Assembly: GCA_020740775.1 (NCBI GenBank)
Contig: JAHEWK010000021.1
Span: 434,001-498,000, forward strand
DNA from: Ilyonectria destructans
Taxonomy: Eukaryota > Ascomycota > Sordariomycetes > Hypocreales > Nectriaceae
Direction: 5' to 3'
Length of the DNA stretch: 64,000 nucleotides
Made by a program: the position numbers and the translations under genes. Below the pieces are notes generated by a model, which did not search any database, was not told the DNA's origin, and worked only from the letters and a program-made list of their open reading frames with translations. Below, one piece after another: positions 1-10,327 of the stretch. Numbering within the stretch: position 1 is the stretch's first letter; each line of letters begins with the position of its first letter.

Positions 1-560
1 ATAATAAAATAAGATTAATAAGATAATATATATTTAATTTAAAATCAGAGGAGTGAGTAGGGGATTTACGGTCTTTGGGGATGTTGGTCATTTGATCAGA
101 TCCTTGCCGCAGCTAGGGCTAAGACTGCTGCAGCTTCCTTCAACAGGAAAGGCTGCACCGCATAGGGACTAGTGGCCTGACCCATTGGGACCATAAAAGA
201 GCTTTGGATGTGTAGATAGAAGAAGGCAGGAAGCATCCCTCTTGCAAGATCATCATTAGGATAGCTGTCTGGCTACACTCTCAGTCATGATCAGTCTTCA
301 GTCCAATTTACAGTCTTTTTAAGCCCATTTCTTCAGTTTCTTTTAGTGAACCGTTTAATCAAATGGTATTGGACCCAGCAGCCTTTGGACCTATTCATTC
401 GATCTGTCTTTCCCGCCTTTGGTCCCGACCCCTATCTGCTATAGCAGACACATCACTCCTTCAATCATCACACAAGCTGCTTTTTTGGGTGGGTTGTGTG
501 TTTCTAGTGTCTCTTGTCCCCGCCCACCACTCAGGAGCTTAAATTGATAAAGTTGTAATA
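1..560. repeat. Fragment of LTR-element family X (little-mutated copy)
   Basis: No host gene is visible here. The stretch about 100-535 aligns, in reverse complement, with about 17690-18110. The differences I followed are almost all C/T and G/A transitions, with the AT-rich states in the 17.7 kb copy. A distinctive shared block is the GGGTGGGTTGTGTGTTTCTAG region at about 487-507 against about 17713-17733. This is therefore a fragment of the same LTR-type element that forms the eroded 13.6-21 kb region, but without strong RIP. Its own ends were not found. Short ORFs across it look incidental. Confidence 0.7.
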
Positions 561-770
561 GTTTAAAATTACAGGAAGCAGATACGCAAGTGACGCAGAT
601 ACAGGTTGTGATACCACCTCTCCAGCAGGAGAGGTGGGGTCCTTGGCCGGGCTTAGTCAACCCACCGGGTAATAGCTCATCTAGATTTACAGTATGATTC
701 GGCTGCAGTGGTAAGATAGAGTTGAGATAAGGTCCTAGACTTTGTACAAGTTGTCATCCACGCTCAGTAC

Positions 771-2712
771 TTAAGCCTCTGTAACATACACGGCCTGGGT
801 GTTGCAATACGACATGATACCCTCCACTCCGTGCTCCACACCAACACCACTTTGCTTATGACCTCCGAAGGGGATATTTGGTTGCAGTTCGAGATGGGTG
901 TTGATCCAAACTGTCCCAGCTTTGAGCTTCTTGGCCATTCTCTCCCCTTGCCTAATGTCTCGGGTCCAAACAGAAGCACCTAGGCCCATGGGGCTGTCAT
1001 TAGCGCGTCGCAAAACTTCCTCCTCATCCTTCCATTTCAGCACTGGGAAAACAGGGCCTAAGTATATAATGTTAGCTCTGGCATCTTCGGACGGAAGATC
1101 AGAAAAACATACCGAATGGCTCTTCGACCACAATTCTAGAATCATCCGGAGGGTTGTCCACAACAGTAGGGGTAATAAAATATCCCTTGCCCACTGTTGC
1201 ACCAGTTGAACCAGTAGCAAGATTGAGTTTGTGTAACTCAATATCTGCAAGCAGATCCTTCACTCTCTCGAACTGAAGCTGGTTCTGAACTGGGCCCAGC
1301 ATGGCACCATTCTCCATGCCATCAGCTACACGTAGCTTGTTTACCTCTGCTACCAGTTCCTTCAACAGCTTATCGTAGATCGACTCATGAATGTAGATTC
1401 TCTTGATTGCGATGCAGATCTACTCATTCCTTTATGAGCATGCTCGCTATCTTAATGCCTGGGAAACTTACCTGGCCTGAGTTCAATAATGCTGAAAGGG
1501 CAAGCTGGTAAAACCCCCTACTATTAGTGCTTTCCTTAGACGTTATTGTTTTGGGGGATCGCCAACCTTAGGAGCAATCGCCCTGACATCAACATCGCTG
1601 CAGACAATAGCAGGATCATTGCCGCCGCTGTGCATGTCAATCCTATTGTATCTCGTGACTGGAAAGTAATATTGACTTACAGTTCGAGAGTCACACGCTT
1701 GAGGGTTGCCGCACAACTTTGCATGATTCGTTTGCCAGTTGCTGTAGATCCCGTAAAGCTCACCTTGTCAATACCAGGATGTGCCGTCAGCCAGGGACCA
1801 AGATCATCATTTCCACTCAATGCCTGAAAGACACCTGGAGGAAAGTATTTGAGACCCAATTCCGCGAGTTTTAGGTTGCAATAAGGCGTAAATGGCCTGC
1901 GTTGACAGTTAACCTCTCTACCTTAACTAACCTGATCGGTTACCATACGAGGGCTTGAGAATAAAGGCGTTTCCTGCAATGAGGGCCGGGCCAAGTTTCG
2001 CAATCGCTAATAGCGGGTTAATGTAGTTCACCTTGAGCAATCACGTCAAATTACCTAGTTGAACCGGGACTGGGGACCGTTAGCCTCATGTACCATGTTT
2101 AACTCCCGAGACAGTGCACACGAATGCGAGTTTACGTACAGTTCCAAGGTACTATGCCAACGGCGACGCCTTTCTGTTCATTAGCGCTGAATGTAAGGAC
2201 TGAATATTTCTATTAGGTAACTGACCAAGAGGGGTGTATCTAGTGATGATGCGGCGACCGGGCTTATTCTCGACGACCCCATCAAACTCAGGTAGCTCCG
2301 AATACCCTCTGAGGAACTGGATGGACACATCTAGTTCACGATGCGCCACTTGCAACTATGAGTTGTTAGCATCTCAAGCTTGAAAATAGGAATCTCGGCC
2401 CACAGGTTTTCCTTGTTCGCTTGTCAACATAACCGCAAAGCTGCTTTTCAAAGTTTCGAGGCCATCTGCGAAACGAGCTACAGCCTTCTGCCGTTCCTTG
2501 TAGGGAACAACAGCCCAAGATTCAGCAGCGACCTTAGCAGCCTGCACAGCCCTATCAACATCTTTCTGGGTCGAGACCGGCGCTGGGGGATTCTCCTCTA
2601 GCGTAGAGGGATTAAGACTGTGCCTAGTTTCCTCCGTGCGTTCGAGCTTCCCGTTGACCACATTGTAAAACTCTGTGAAGTCAAGCTTCGCGTCCGAATT
2701 AGGCGCACTCAT
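771..2712 (-). CDS. Aldehyde dehydrogenase (ALDH superfamily), multi-exon
   Basis: NAD(P)-dependent oxidation of an aldehyde to the acid, probably cytosolic. I chose the start [12 protein letters not shown] at 2712 over an in-frame Met at 2736. Segments in order: N-terminal ALDH region with EQGKP at the end of exon 1 (2404-2712), TPLG joining to [24 protein letters not shown], the FTGSTATGK nucleotide-binding motif (about 1745), LELGGND across an intron, NSGQIC with the catalytic Cys, EEPFGPVFPV across an intron, and the C-terminal PFGGHKQSG motif. Introns have normal GT-AG ends, for example 2356-2403. One join, about 2020-2140, is not clean: the only splice that keeps the frame drops about five residues just after VPWN, so mild damage is possible. 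It is divergent from the alcohol dehydrogenase at 3473. The substrate cannot be named. Confidence 0.85.
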
Positions 2713-3472
2713 TGTTGCAAGTAAAAATAAATTCAAGGGAGAACAGGACTGTAGGTACGCAAATGGACTTTCAGGGTGTGTGCAGATGCAGACTTTTTGG
2801 GGGGTTGGGCAATGCTTGCTGATATTTATAACCTAGAGATCAGATCCAAAAGGCGACAGTTGTCACTTAATTTTGCTATCGTAATCAGTCGACATCCAGA
2901 TCTCGGCGCAGTCACTTGACCGAGGCGGAATTTCTTTTGTTGCCGCTCGGCTCGGGGAGACGGTGTAATGGAAACAGCGAAACGCCGAAGGCTAAGCAAA
3001 TTTATTTACCGGTGGAGGACCGAGATAGAATTAACCTTGCGTAGTGCAGCTAGATAGAGTTTTGGATTGGCAAGGGGAGGCTATTTTCTGGAATTCCCGA
3101 GTTTCTATAATCCCGTAACGTGATCATGCTTACTTGCGGTGGAGTGCACTTCGACCTTGGCCTTTTTAGCGCCAAGAAAATAAGCTTATACAAAAGCAGA
3201 TTAAACGCGGGGAAGAAAGTTCCTCGGAACTGGGGCGGTGCTACCGTGACCCGCGGCAGCGACTTCAGGTTTCCGGCGTTTGGATGCACGACGGACAGAT
3301 CCGGCCCCGAGCGTGCCCGGGAGGGATGATATTATGTAACGATAGTTACTTTGCAATGCATCTATAAATTAAATCATCTATTGGACGTCCGGATGGGTCA
3401 TACTCGTGGTTGAACAACACAAAACATTGGAACCATCCTGCCAAAAGATTTTCTAAGCTCTTTGACTTCAAT
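2713..3472. promoter_or_regulatory. Shared divergent promoter region of the ALDH and ADH genes
   Basis: These 760 bp separate two divergently transcribed oxidoreductase genes, and no third gene is visible. Co-regulation is an inference from arrangement. I identified no specific operator. Confidence 0.5.
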
Positions 3473-4668
3473 ATGTCCGTCTACGAGATTCCTCAGCAAC
3501 AACGCGCCGCAGTCCGGGCAATAGATGATCCTACCAAATTTACGACCATGGAACTCATCGATGTGCCTCAGCCGGGACCAAATCAAATTCTCGTCAAAAT
3601 CACCTGGAGCGGAGTCTGTGGAACAGACAAGTCTTTGTTGCGCGACGACGGGAAAGACCTCGGCTTCACCATGAAGCCTGAGTCAAAAGGCATTGCGGGC
3701 CACGAAGGGGTAGGTATTGTTGTGGCGGTCGGTGAAGATGTACAGGAACGTTGGGATATTGGAGACCGAGCAGGCATCAAGTGGATCGCCGGCGTATGCG
3801 GCGAGTGCGAGTTTTGCCAGGAGGGCGATGATATCCACTGTCAGAGCCAAAACAACAGCGGGTTCTCGTGGCCAGGTACTTTCCAGGAGTATTGTCTTGC
3901 AGATGGTCAATATTCCACCAAGATCCCAGATGGTGTAACTGACCAAGAAGCGGCACCGATCCTCTGTGCGGGTGTCACAGCTTATGCAGCCTGCAAAAAG
4001 TAGAAAGAATTTGCAACCCCTCATCTTCGGCATCGGAAGCTTACGCTACAACATATAGATCTGAAGTAAACCCCGGGCAATGGATTGTCATTCCTGGAGC
4101 TGGTGGAGGTTTGGGACACTTGGCAGTCCAATATGCTCACGCTATGGGAATGCGGGTGATCGCAATCGACACAGGAGAACAGAAGCGCAAGCTCTGTGGG
4201 AAACTCGGCGCCGAGGCTTTTATTGACTTTAAAACTTCGCAGGACGTTACGACAGAAGTTCGAAGACTTACAAAGTACGGTGCTCACGGTGTCCTTGTGA
4301 TCGCTGCTTCCAAGGATGCCTTCGCTACGGCGCCAAGCTTCTTGCGGCCGAGGGGCACAGTAGTAGTCGTTGGAGTTGCTACGGATCCATCCGTTTTGGC
4401 CGGCGCGCCACCTGCACTGTTGACCATGATGCAGCTCAGGATTGTCGGCAGTCTCGCTGCAAACCTGAAAGAGGTGGAAGAAGCGTTCGATCTTTCTGCC
4501 CGTGGGCTGGTCCGCGTAAGTAGAATACATCCTCAATCCCGGGAAGGGCGTTGTTAACGAGACTAGCCGATCGTCTCTGAGGGAATACTCGAAGAGCTGG
4601 ATTCTTGGATTGATAAATTGGAGGCGGGCCAGGTGGCAGGACGAGTCGTACTGCAGGTCTCGAACTAA
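3473..4668 (+). CDS. Zinc-dependent alcohol dehydrogenase (MDR family)
   Basis: Reversible NAD-linked oxidation of an alcohol to an aldehyde. Three exons, 3473-3999, 4059-4515 and 4567-4668, give exactly 361 codons plus TAA, typical of fungal class I-like ADH. The start MSVYEIP is preferred over an upstream in-frame Met at 3410 because family members begin here. Visible features: GVCGTDKSLL with the catalytic zinc Cys, GHEGVGIV zinc site, CGECEFC plus HC structural-zinc cysteines, GAGGGLGHLAVQYA Rossmann motif, and a C-terminal tail EAGQVAGRVVLQ. Introns are 59 and 51 bp with GT-AG ends. Both joins keep frame, so the gene looks intact. With the divergent aldehyde dehydrogenase it could form an alcohol-to-acid pair (inference). 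Confidence 0.93.
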
Positions 4669-4790
4669 GCCAGGTGCCAGGAGGGCGAGGGAGCTATGCC
4701 GTGATGTTTCAGGGGGAAGTCAGGTTACTAGGGCTGTCATTTGTGCCGAAATGTTCAAGATGTTACGAAATTCAGACCATACTGCCATGT

Positions 4791-4798
4791 GACCCGGG
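4791..4798. repeat. 8-bp TSD of hAT-1, left copy
   Basis: GACCCGGG directly precedes the element and is repeated at 8014-8021. Eight base pairs is the usual hAT duplication. Confidence 0.95.
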
Positions 4799-4925
4799 CA
4801 GAGACCCAAACAACTCAACCAACTCAACGGACGACCTATATTGAGTGAATTGGCTTAGTAATCGCCGGCCTCTCGTTGAGTTGATCAACTGAACGCTTTC
4901 GTTGAATGGATTGACGTTGAGTTGG

Positions 4926-5093
4926 TGTGAGGGAACGATCATGTGACTTTCATACTTTATGAATAGTCTCACTTTATGAATATTATGTAAATAGCTTAAG
5001 TCGGAGTTTTCCTTAGGCGTCTCTTTCTTTACTCGTAAACAATCATTTTACCCAAGTCACACTCGACCTCGTTCGTGCTCTTGTCCTGTCACA
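4926..5093 (+). repeat. Solo LTR of the chromovirus family, nested in hAT-1
   Basis: A 168-bp sequence starting TGTGAGGGAACG and ending CTGTCACA, flanked by the 5-bp TSD GTTGG (4921-4925 and 5094-5098). It has the same length as the LTRs of the full elements at 46503 and 56979, with a handful of substitutions. It arose by LTR-LTR recombination after insertion into the hAT left end, so it is older than the two full copies. Confidence 0.95.
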
Positions 5094-5134
5094 GTTGGCC
5101 TAATTGACGAGATATTCGCGACATGCTCCACCAG

Positions 5135-7654
5135 TTATTCCCACCCATTCTCTTCTTCTTCTGCCAGCTCTCTCGCTCGGCCGAGAAATGACGCCATTGA
5201 TTCTCTTGCGCCCGCCTCGCTTCTGGCGCTGCTCTCGACCTCGATTTGCGTGGGAACGAACAGAGGATCCAGGTCGTCGATTATCTTGGCTTGTAGCCAC
5301 GAACGCAGCACTAGACACATCCCGATTATATCGACTTCGAGGCGGCTGCGCAGGGGAGTCACCAATCGACCTGCGGCAGAAAAGAGCCTCTCACACTCGG
5401 CTGACATCGGCTGGATCGTGAGGAAATCAAGAGCCATTCGAGAGAGGCGGGGATATTGAGCTCGGTTATCCTGCCAATATGCGCTGGGGTCTCGAATATC
5501 GGTGTCTGTTGGAACCCAGCTTTGTTGCCACGCCTCGTACTCGTCCCTCGGGGACTCAGGAGTCGCAGAAGACCTCATCCTCGCTGGTGTGGTCGTAGGC
5601 GTCGATAACCGGCTTGATGGCTCGTATCGTGACTGTTCGCAGTATTCCTCGAAGGCATTTTGGTACTTCCTTCGCCGTTTAGCAACGGGCTCATTTCCTG
5701 GGCTCAATACCACCTCGAGGTTGCGATATTCGGTCTCCCATACCTCCTGAACCATCTCTTTCGCAGTTGCGATCCAATCCGGATGTTTTCCCCAGTGTTC
5801 TTCGAACCAACCCCATCGATACGCAGGGTGGAGAGCCAACGCCACGTAATATATTGGTGTCTCGTCGAGAATTGTGTAGTATTTGTTGAGCTTCTGCCAC
5901 CCTAGGTTGATGTTGATCCTGAAGTGTTCGGGATCAGGATAATCCGCCGCGAATGCTTTGTACTCCTCCAGTTTTGCCATTAGGAATTCGAAGCCTTGGA
6001 TGACATCCCAGATATTTCCGTACGAGCCGACCCACCCTCTCTTCCGTTTGCGTTGAATACCGTCTCCCTCAAGGGTTTTGACGGTGACCTCGTAGAATCC
6101 AAGAATCGTGGCGAGGTGTTCGAGGACGTCCCAATCCTTGTCTGAAAGCTGATTTTCGGATAGGCAAATTCGCGGTTGAACAGCCGACCTCCTCATCAGG
6201 CCCGTCCTTTTCGACCTATTGTCCTGCTCCCAAGCCTGTTTGTGTTTAAGAATCATCACATCGAGGTAAGGACGGAGTTTGATCGCGCGGCGGATCATGT
6301 AGAGCTGGGACAGCCATCTGGTATCGTTATCGACGACGATGTTCAGAGGCTTCCTCGCTCGAACTCTCGGATCGATAGATTGGTCCATATCAGCCTGCTG
6401 AACACCTCGAAGAAGGTAACTCAGCACATCAGATCTGTCGATGTCAACAACGAGGTTGTGGAGCTTCCCGACTGGCCCTCTCCTCCTCCAAAGATCGTGT
6501 TCAGTTTCAGATAACGCTGCTGCGCCGGAAAGCTGATTCTCAAATGCCTCTGGATTGGAGCCAAAAAGCAATGCTTTGGCAGAGAGGTTGAGTATGTGGC
6601 CAAAGCATCGACCTCTGCGCTTGCGTCCATCGAAGCCCAACTCTCCTCCGATCACAGCCATTGCTGAATCGTTGTTTTCGGCGTTATCAAGCGTGAAATA
6701 CCCGATCTTATTCTTTATACCATATGAGTCGATAATCTCGAGGACTTCTGCTGCAATATTTGTGCCAGAATGGCGAGTAGAGACCTCGGGTACTCCAAGG
6801 ACGATTTTGCGGGGCTTGTTTTTCTCGTCTTGGAAGAAGCACAAAATCCCATATAACGCGTGCCGATTTCCGGACCTCCAGCCATCAAAAGAGACGTGAA
6901 TTAGGCCGGGAGAGCTCTGGAGGACCTCCATAACCTTCGTCTTGTGCTGTTCGTATGATGCCACGATTTTCCTGCGAATAGATGTTGCGGAAAGATTGGC
7001 GTCACAGAGCTTCACGCAAGGGTTCAGATATGCGAAAATCTTCCTGAGCTTGTCGTGTTCTGCCGTTTCGAACGAGAGGTTGGCCTCCACGATCCATTCC
7101 ATTAGAAGTCGTTGGAAATGCTTCTTGTCGAAGTTCTTGATGAAGCCATTCGCAATTGCTTGTTCTCTAGGCTTATTGGTATCAAGCTTCATCAACTCGG
7201 CGATGGTTGACTGTCCCTTGGCCTTCCGGCCCTCTGCTCTTAGCTGCGAGGCTGATTTTGTCTTCCCTTCACGCGCACAAATCCTGTGATCGTCATAGAG
7301 GTGGTTTAGGGTATTTTGGATGCCCGTTGATGTGAAGGTCTTTGGCTTAAGAGTGTTCTTGCGGATGCAAATTTTGCAAACCCACTTCCTGTCGTTGCAT
7401 TTCTGGATATCGTACCCATACTCCCAGGCCCAGGAATTAGTATCTCTAACCCTTTGAGACCAGGTGAAGCCGGGGAAACGGCGCCAAAGAGATTCCTCAT
7501 ATTGCCGCTCTTTGGTAGTGGAATCTGGCGAGGTGGACTTAGAACGTCGAGCTGGCGAGAATGGCGTGAAAGTTGTAGAAGGCGCTGGAGACGACCTAAA
7601 ATTTCCATCATCGTCAACAGCAGTGATGGCGTCAGAATCTGATAAAATACTCAT
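5135..7654 (-). CDS. hAT-family transposase
   Basis: An intronless 839-residue ORF beginning MSILSDSD. It binds the element ends and performs cut-and-paste transposition. A BED-type zinc finger (VCKIC then H-x-H around residues 90-125) lies near the N terminus. The central part carries the RNase H-like fold with VSFDGWRSGNRHALYG and YFTLDNAENND, consistent with the catalytic-domain order of fungal hAT transposases. The C terminus has the dimerisation region ALDFLTIQPMSAECERLFSA followed by RSRLEVD. Length is normal for the family and no stop interrupts it. Confidence 0.95.
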   Translation of the reverse strand: MSILSDSDAITAVDDDGNFRSSPAPSTTFTPFSPARRSKSTSPDSTTKERQYEESLWRRFPGFTWSQRVRDTNSWAWEYGYDIQKCNDRKWVCKICIRKNTLKPKTFTSTGIQNTLNHLYDDHRICAREGKTKSASQLRAEGRKAKGQSTIAELMKLDTNKPREQAIANGFIKNFDKKHFQRLLMEWIVEANLSFETAEHDKLRKIFAYLNPCVKLCDANLSATSIRRKIVASYEQHKTKVMEVLQSSPGLIHVSFDGWRSGNRHALYGILCFFQDEKNKPRKIVLGVPEVSTRHSGTNIAAEVLEIIDSYGIKNKIGYFTLDNAENNDSAMAVIGGELGFDGRKRRGRCFGHILNLSAKALLFGSNPEAFENQLSGAAALSETEHDLWRRRGPVGKLHNLVVDIDRSDVLSYLLRGVQQADMDQSIDPRVRARKPLNIVVDNDTRWLSQLYMIRRAIKLRPYLDVMILKHKQAWEQDNRSKRTGLMRRSAVQPRICLSENQLSDKDWDVLEHLATILGFYEVTVKTLEGDGIQRKRKRGWVGSYGNIWDVIQGFEFLMAKLEEYKAFAADYPDPEHFRININLGWQKLNKYYTILDETPIYYVALALHPAYRWGWFEEHWGKHPDWIATAKEMVQEVWETEYRNLEVVLSPGNEPVAKRRRKYQNAFEEYCEQSRYEPSSRLSTPTTTPARMRSSATPESPRDEYEAWQQSWVPTDTDIRDPSAYWQDNRAQYPRLSRMALDFLTIQPMSAECERLFSAAGRLVTPLRSRLEVDIIGMCLVLRSWLQAKIIDDLDPLFVPTQIEVESSARSEAGARESMASFLGRARELAEEEENGWE

Positions 7655-8464
7655 CCTGAGCTAGTTACGCAATGCAATCGGTGTAGCTGTTGAAATCGAT
7701 ATGGAAGTTAGAAGCAGAATTGAGGGTAAAAGGAGGTGGCGGCCAGGGAAATTAGGTGATCTGCCTTACGTACAAGCCACACATAGCCTTAGTTACGGGG
7801 TCGCTGTTAGGATTTATACCAGTCCGCAGTTACAGTCACTAACAGTGGCTAGTAGACCCACTTTATATCAACGAAATCAACGAGATCCACCAATTTCAAG
7901 GTAATATTGAGTTGGGCAGCTTACTAATAAAGTCCTCCATTGAGTTGGTTGAGTTGGCCGTTGATCAACGAGTTGATCAACGAGTTGATTACGTTGAGTT
8001 GTTTGGGTCTCTGGACCCGGGTAACGAACGGCGGCACTACCCCGAATGGGAAAGGTGATCCGAAAGTTAAAACATAACAGGTTCCTGGCATTTCGGGAAT
8101 TGGCGCGCCCCTGACTCGGGATTATAAATATGGCAACTAGGGCAGATTTTCCCGGCCTGGGTGATGCGGTGGTTCCGAATTCAGGAACGCAGGTATCGAA
8201 TTAACTTTTCACGGCCTTACGGAACCTGGAGACAGCCAAACTTGGAACCAGAAGAAATAAGGAACTCTTTTCCCGGACGCTAACGGACCTCGAGGGTCCG
8301 GAACTGAAGAGTCGAAGCCAAGGCCTTAGAAACACTTCGCTTCGCCCGACCGCAACCGGTGATGAACAAATAGTCCAACCCCTTATCCACCACACAATAC
8401 GGCTCATTATGCATTGGCAATTATCTTAATCTTATTGGCTTCAGTCAAGAAACGATAACTTACA

Positions 8465-9975
8465 CTAAGGGGTAAAGACTGCTCATCTTAATGTTATTCG
8501 CCCTTCTGGGCATCCCCGGTCACCTGGTCTCCGGTGCTGGTTTGGATACACAGTGGAGGTTTTCAGGAAGGCGGGAGTGGAGATGCTCGTTACAATATGT
8601 CCTACTTTTTTCAGTAGGCGAACGATATGGGGATGCCAATTATCGGCGTCAGCTTGAATTATCGACTTAGTGCATTCAGTTCTATCTCTGACGAACCGTT
8701 CTGTGAGCAGAACCGGACTAATTTGGGTTTATACGATCAACGACTCGCCCTACAATAGATCTACGAAAACATTCATTTATTCAGCAGCGATCCTCAACGC
8801 GTTACCATACATGGAGAATCTGCCGCCCCCTCTCTGTTGGCACCCACTTGCTAGCATATGGCGGTAGTGACGATGGGCTCTTTTATGGTGCTATTGCTCA
8901 GAGCGGTGGACCGTTCTTCCACTTATCATTCGCCTCCAAGAGCATTCAGGATTCTCATTTGGCCGCTGTCAAACAGAAGATATAGGCTGTTAGCAATGCG
9001 GCGAGAGGAGTCATCATTCCCTTTTGCCGTAGCGGCAACTCAGTCTGACAGCCGCTTTACAAAATGCAACGGGATGCTCGGGAAGCGTCGACATAATTTC
9101 ATGCCTACAGTCTGTCCCGGATCTCGCCTGTCACAATAGAACCCTATAGTCAATCGCAACATACTATTGCAGCTCAATTCTATTGCACTCCAAAGGGTGC
9201 TTTTGTTGGTGTGCCCCTCCTAATCGGAGCAAATACGAACGAAGGCACCACTTTCGTTCTCGTCTTTTCCAAAATTAAAGCCAATTCTTCGGATCATGCC
9301 TCTGCTTCTCTGCGAGACCTCTTTAGGAATGGTCGTCAGTCGAACGAGGCAATCAGCAAGTTTGGCGAATACTACTGGGATTTATGACGAGAGATTGTAC
9401 AGTAAGAGCTCAATACTGCGCCCAAGAACCCTGCCAGCCCTTACGGTTCTTTCTATGGTGTTGTCTCCCTGTTGCGGGTGATCTCACTATGATGTCTGGG
9501 CGGCGTATTGCAGCAGAGGCATGGAAACAGTACGGCGTCAACGCATATAGCTATCGGTTTGATACGGTACCAGCCGGAATTGGTCCCGAGACACTTGGGG
9601 CTGCTCGCTACCAAGAGGTCTCCTTTGTGTTTCACAACACACGAGGGGAAGGGTATGAGTCTGGTCTCTTCAGTGTGTTGTCTGCTGACCTGAAGAATAG
9701 ACTCCTAGAGCTCAGCAACCTCATGAGCCGTATATAGAGAAGTGTCGCAAACACTGGATCGCCCAACTACCACTCTGGTGTGTCTCCCTAAAAAGACTTC
9801 AACTGGAACTTTCGCTTACTTCAAATACAGTTTCCAAGTTCAATACTATTAGCCAAGCTATGATATGCATATTCTCCAAAATATCGTCTTCAATGCTTCC
9901 AAAGGGGATGGAGCTGGAGGTTGATGATTTGAGAAGGGAGGCTTTCCAGTTAATTAGCGATACCGCTGGCTTGAC
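8465..9975 (+). pseudogene. Carboxylesterase type B relic
   Basis: Recognisable pieces of a fungal type-B carboxylesterase appear in order but in shifting frames: a DC...LNVIRPSG segment (about 8490), VLVWIHSGGFQEGGSGDARYN (about 8540), GVSLNYRLSAFS, NLGLYDQRLALQ followed by an in-frame TAG where Trp is expected, DPQRVTIHGESA (nucleophile elbow, about 8800), DGLFYGAIAQSGGPF in another frame, FVGVPLLIGANTNEGTTF (about 9210), and C-terminal fragments to about 9975. At least two stops and several frameshifts make it non-functional. The TAG at the QW position fits a G-to-A (RIP-like) change. It is separate from the split esterase at 26-33 kb. Confidence 0.85.
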
Positions 9976-10327
9976 CGCAAGGTAATCGAATGAAGCGTTG
10001 TGGAGAAAATGGACATGAAGATTCAAGTTCAGAAGTCAGTTGGAATTCAAAACAAGAGCTTCAGGTGTATATATTCTTTACGAGGCAATCCGACGAGATC
10101 CAACACGGCTCTCCGGGTCACACAGTGTCATGTTGTTTGTGCATGTATATTAAATAGCGGGAACATGGGCAAATAAATAGGCATAGAAGCCGAAATTTTG
10201 CCATTGGTTAGAAAGGTAGCTCTATCGTGCTCTGTCCATTGATAGAAGGTGGACAGTGGTTGTTCCCTAAACACAGAAATTCTAGTCTTGTTGAGTCAAG
10301 ACATGCATTGCGAAGCCATCGGTGAAG

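Larger units (their letters stand above)
4799..8013 (-). mobile_element. hAT-1: complete hAT DNA transposon
   Basis: The element is 3215 bp. Both ends carry CAGAGACCCAAACAACTCAA as terminal inverted repeat (21 bp identical), flanked by the perfect TSD GACCCGGG. Subterminal regions (4810-4925 and 7900-8000) contain many copies of GTTGAGTTG and GTTGATCAACGAG-type words, probable transposase-binding repeats. It encodes one full transposase (5135-7654) and contains a nested 168-bp solo LTR at 4926-5093. The perfect TSD and open reading frame suggest it is young and possibly still mobile. Confidence 0.96.
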
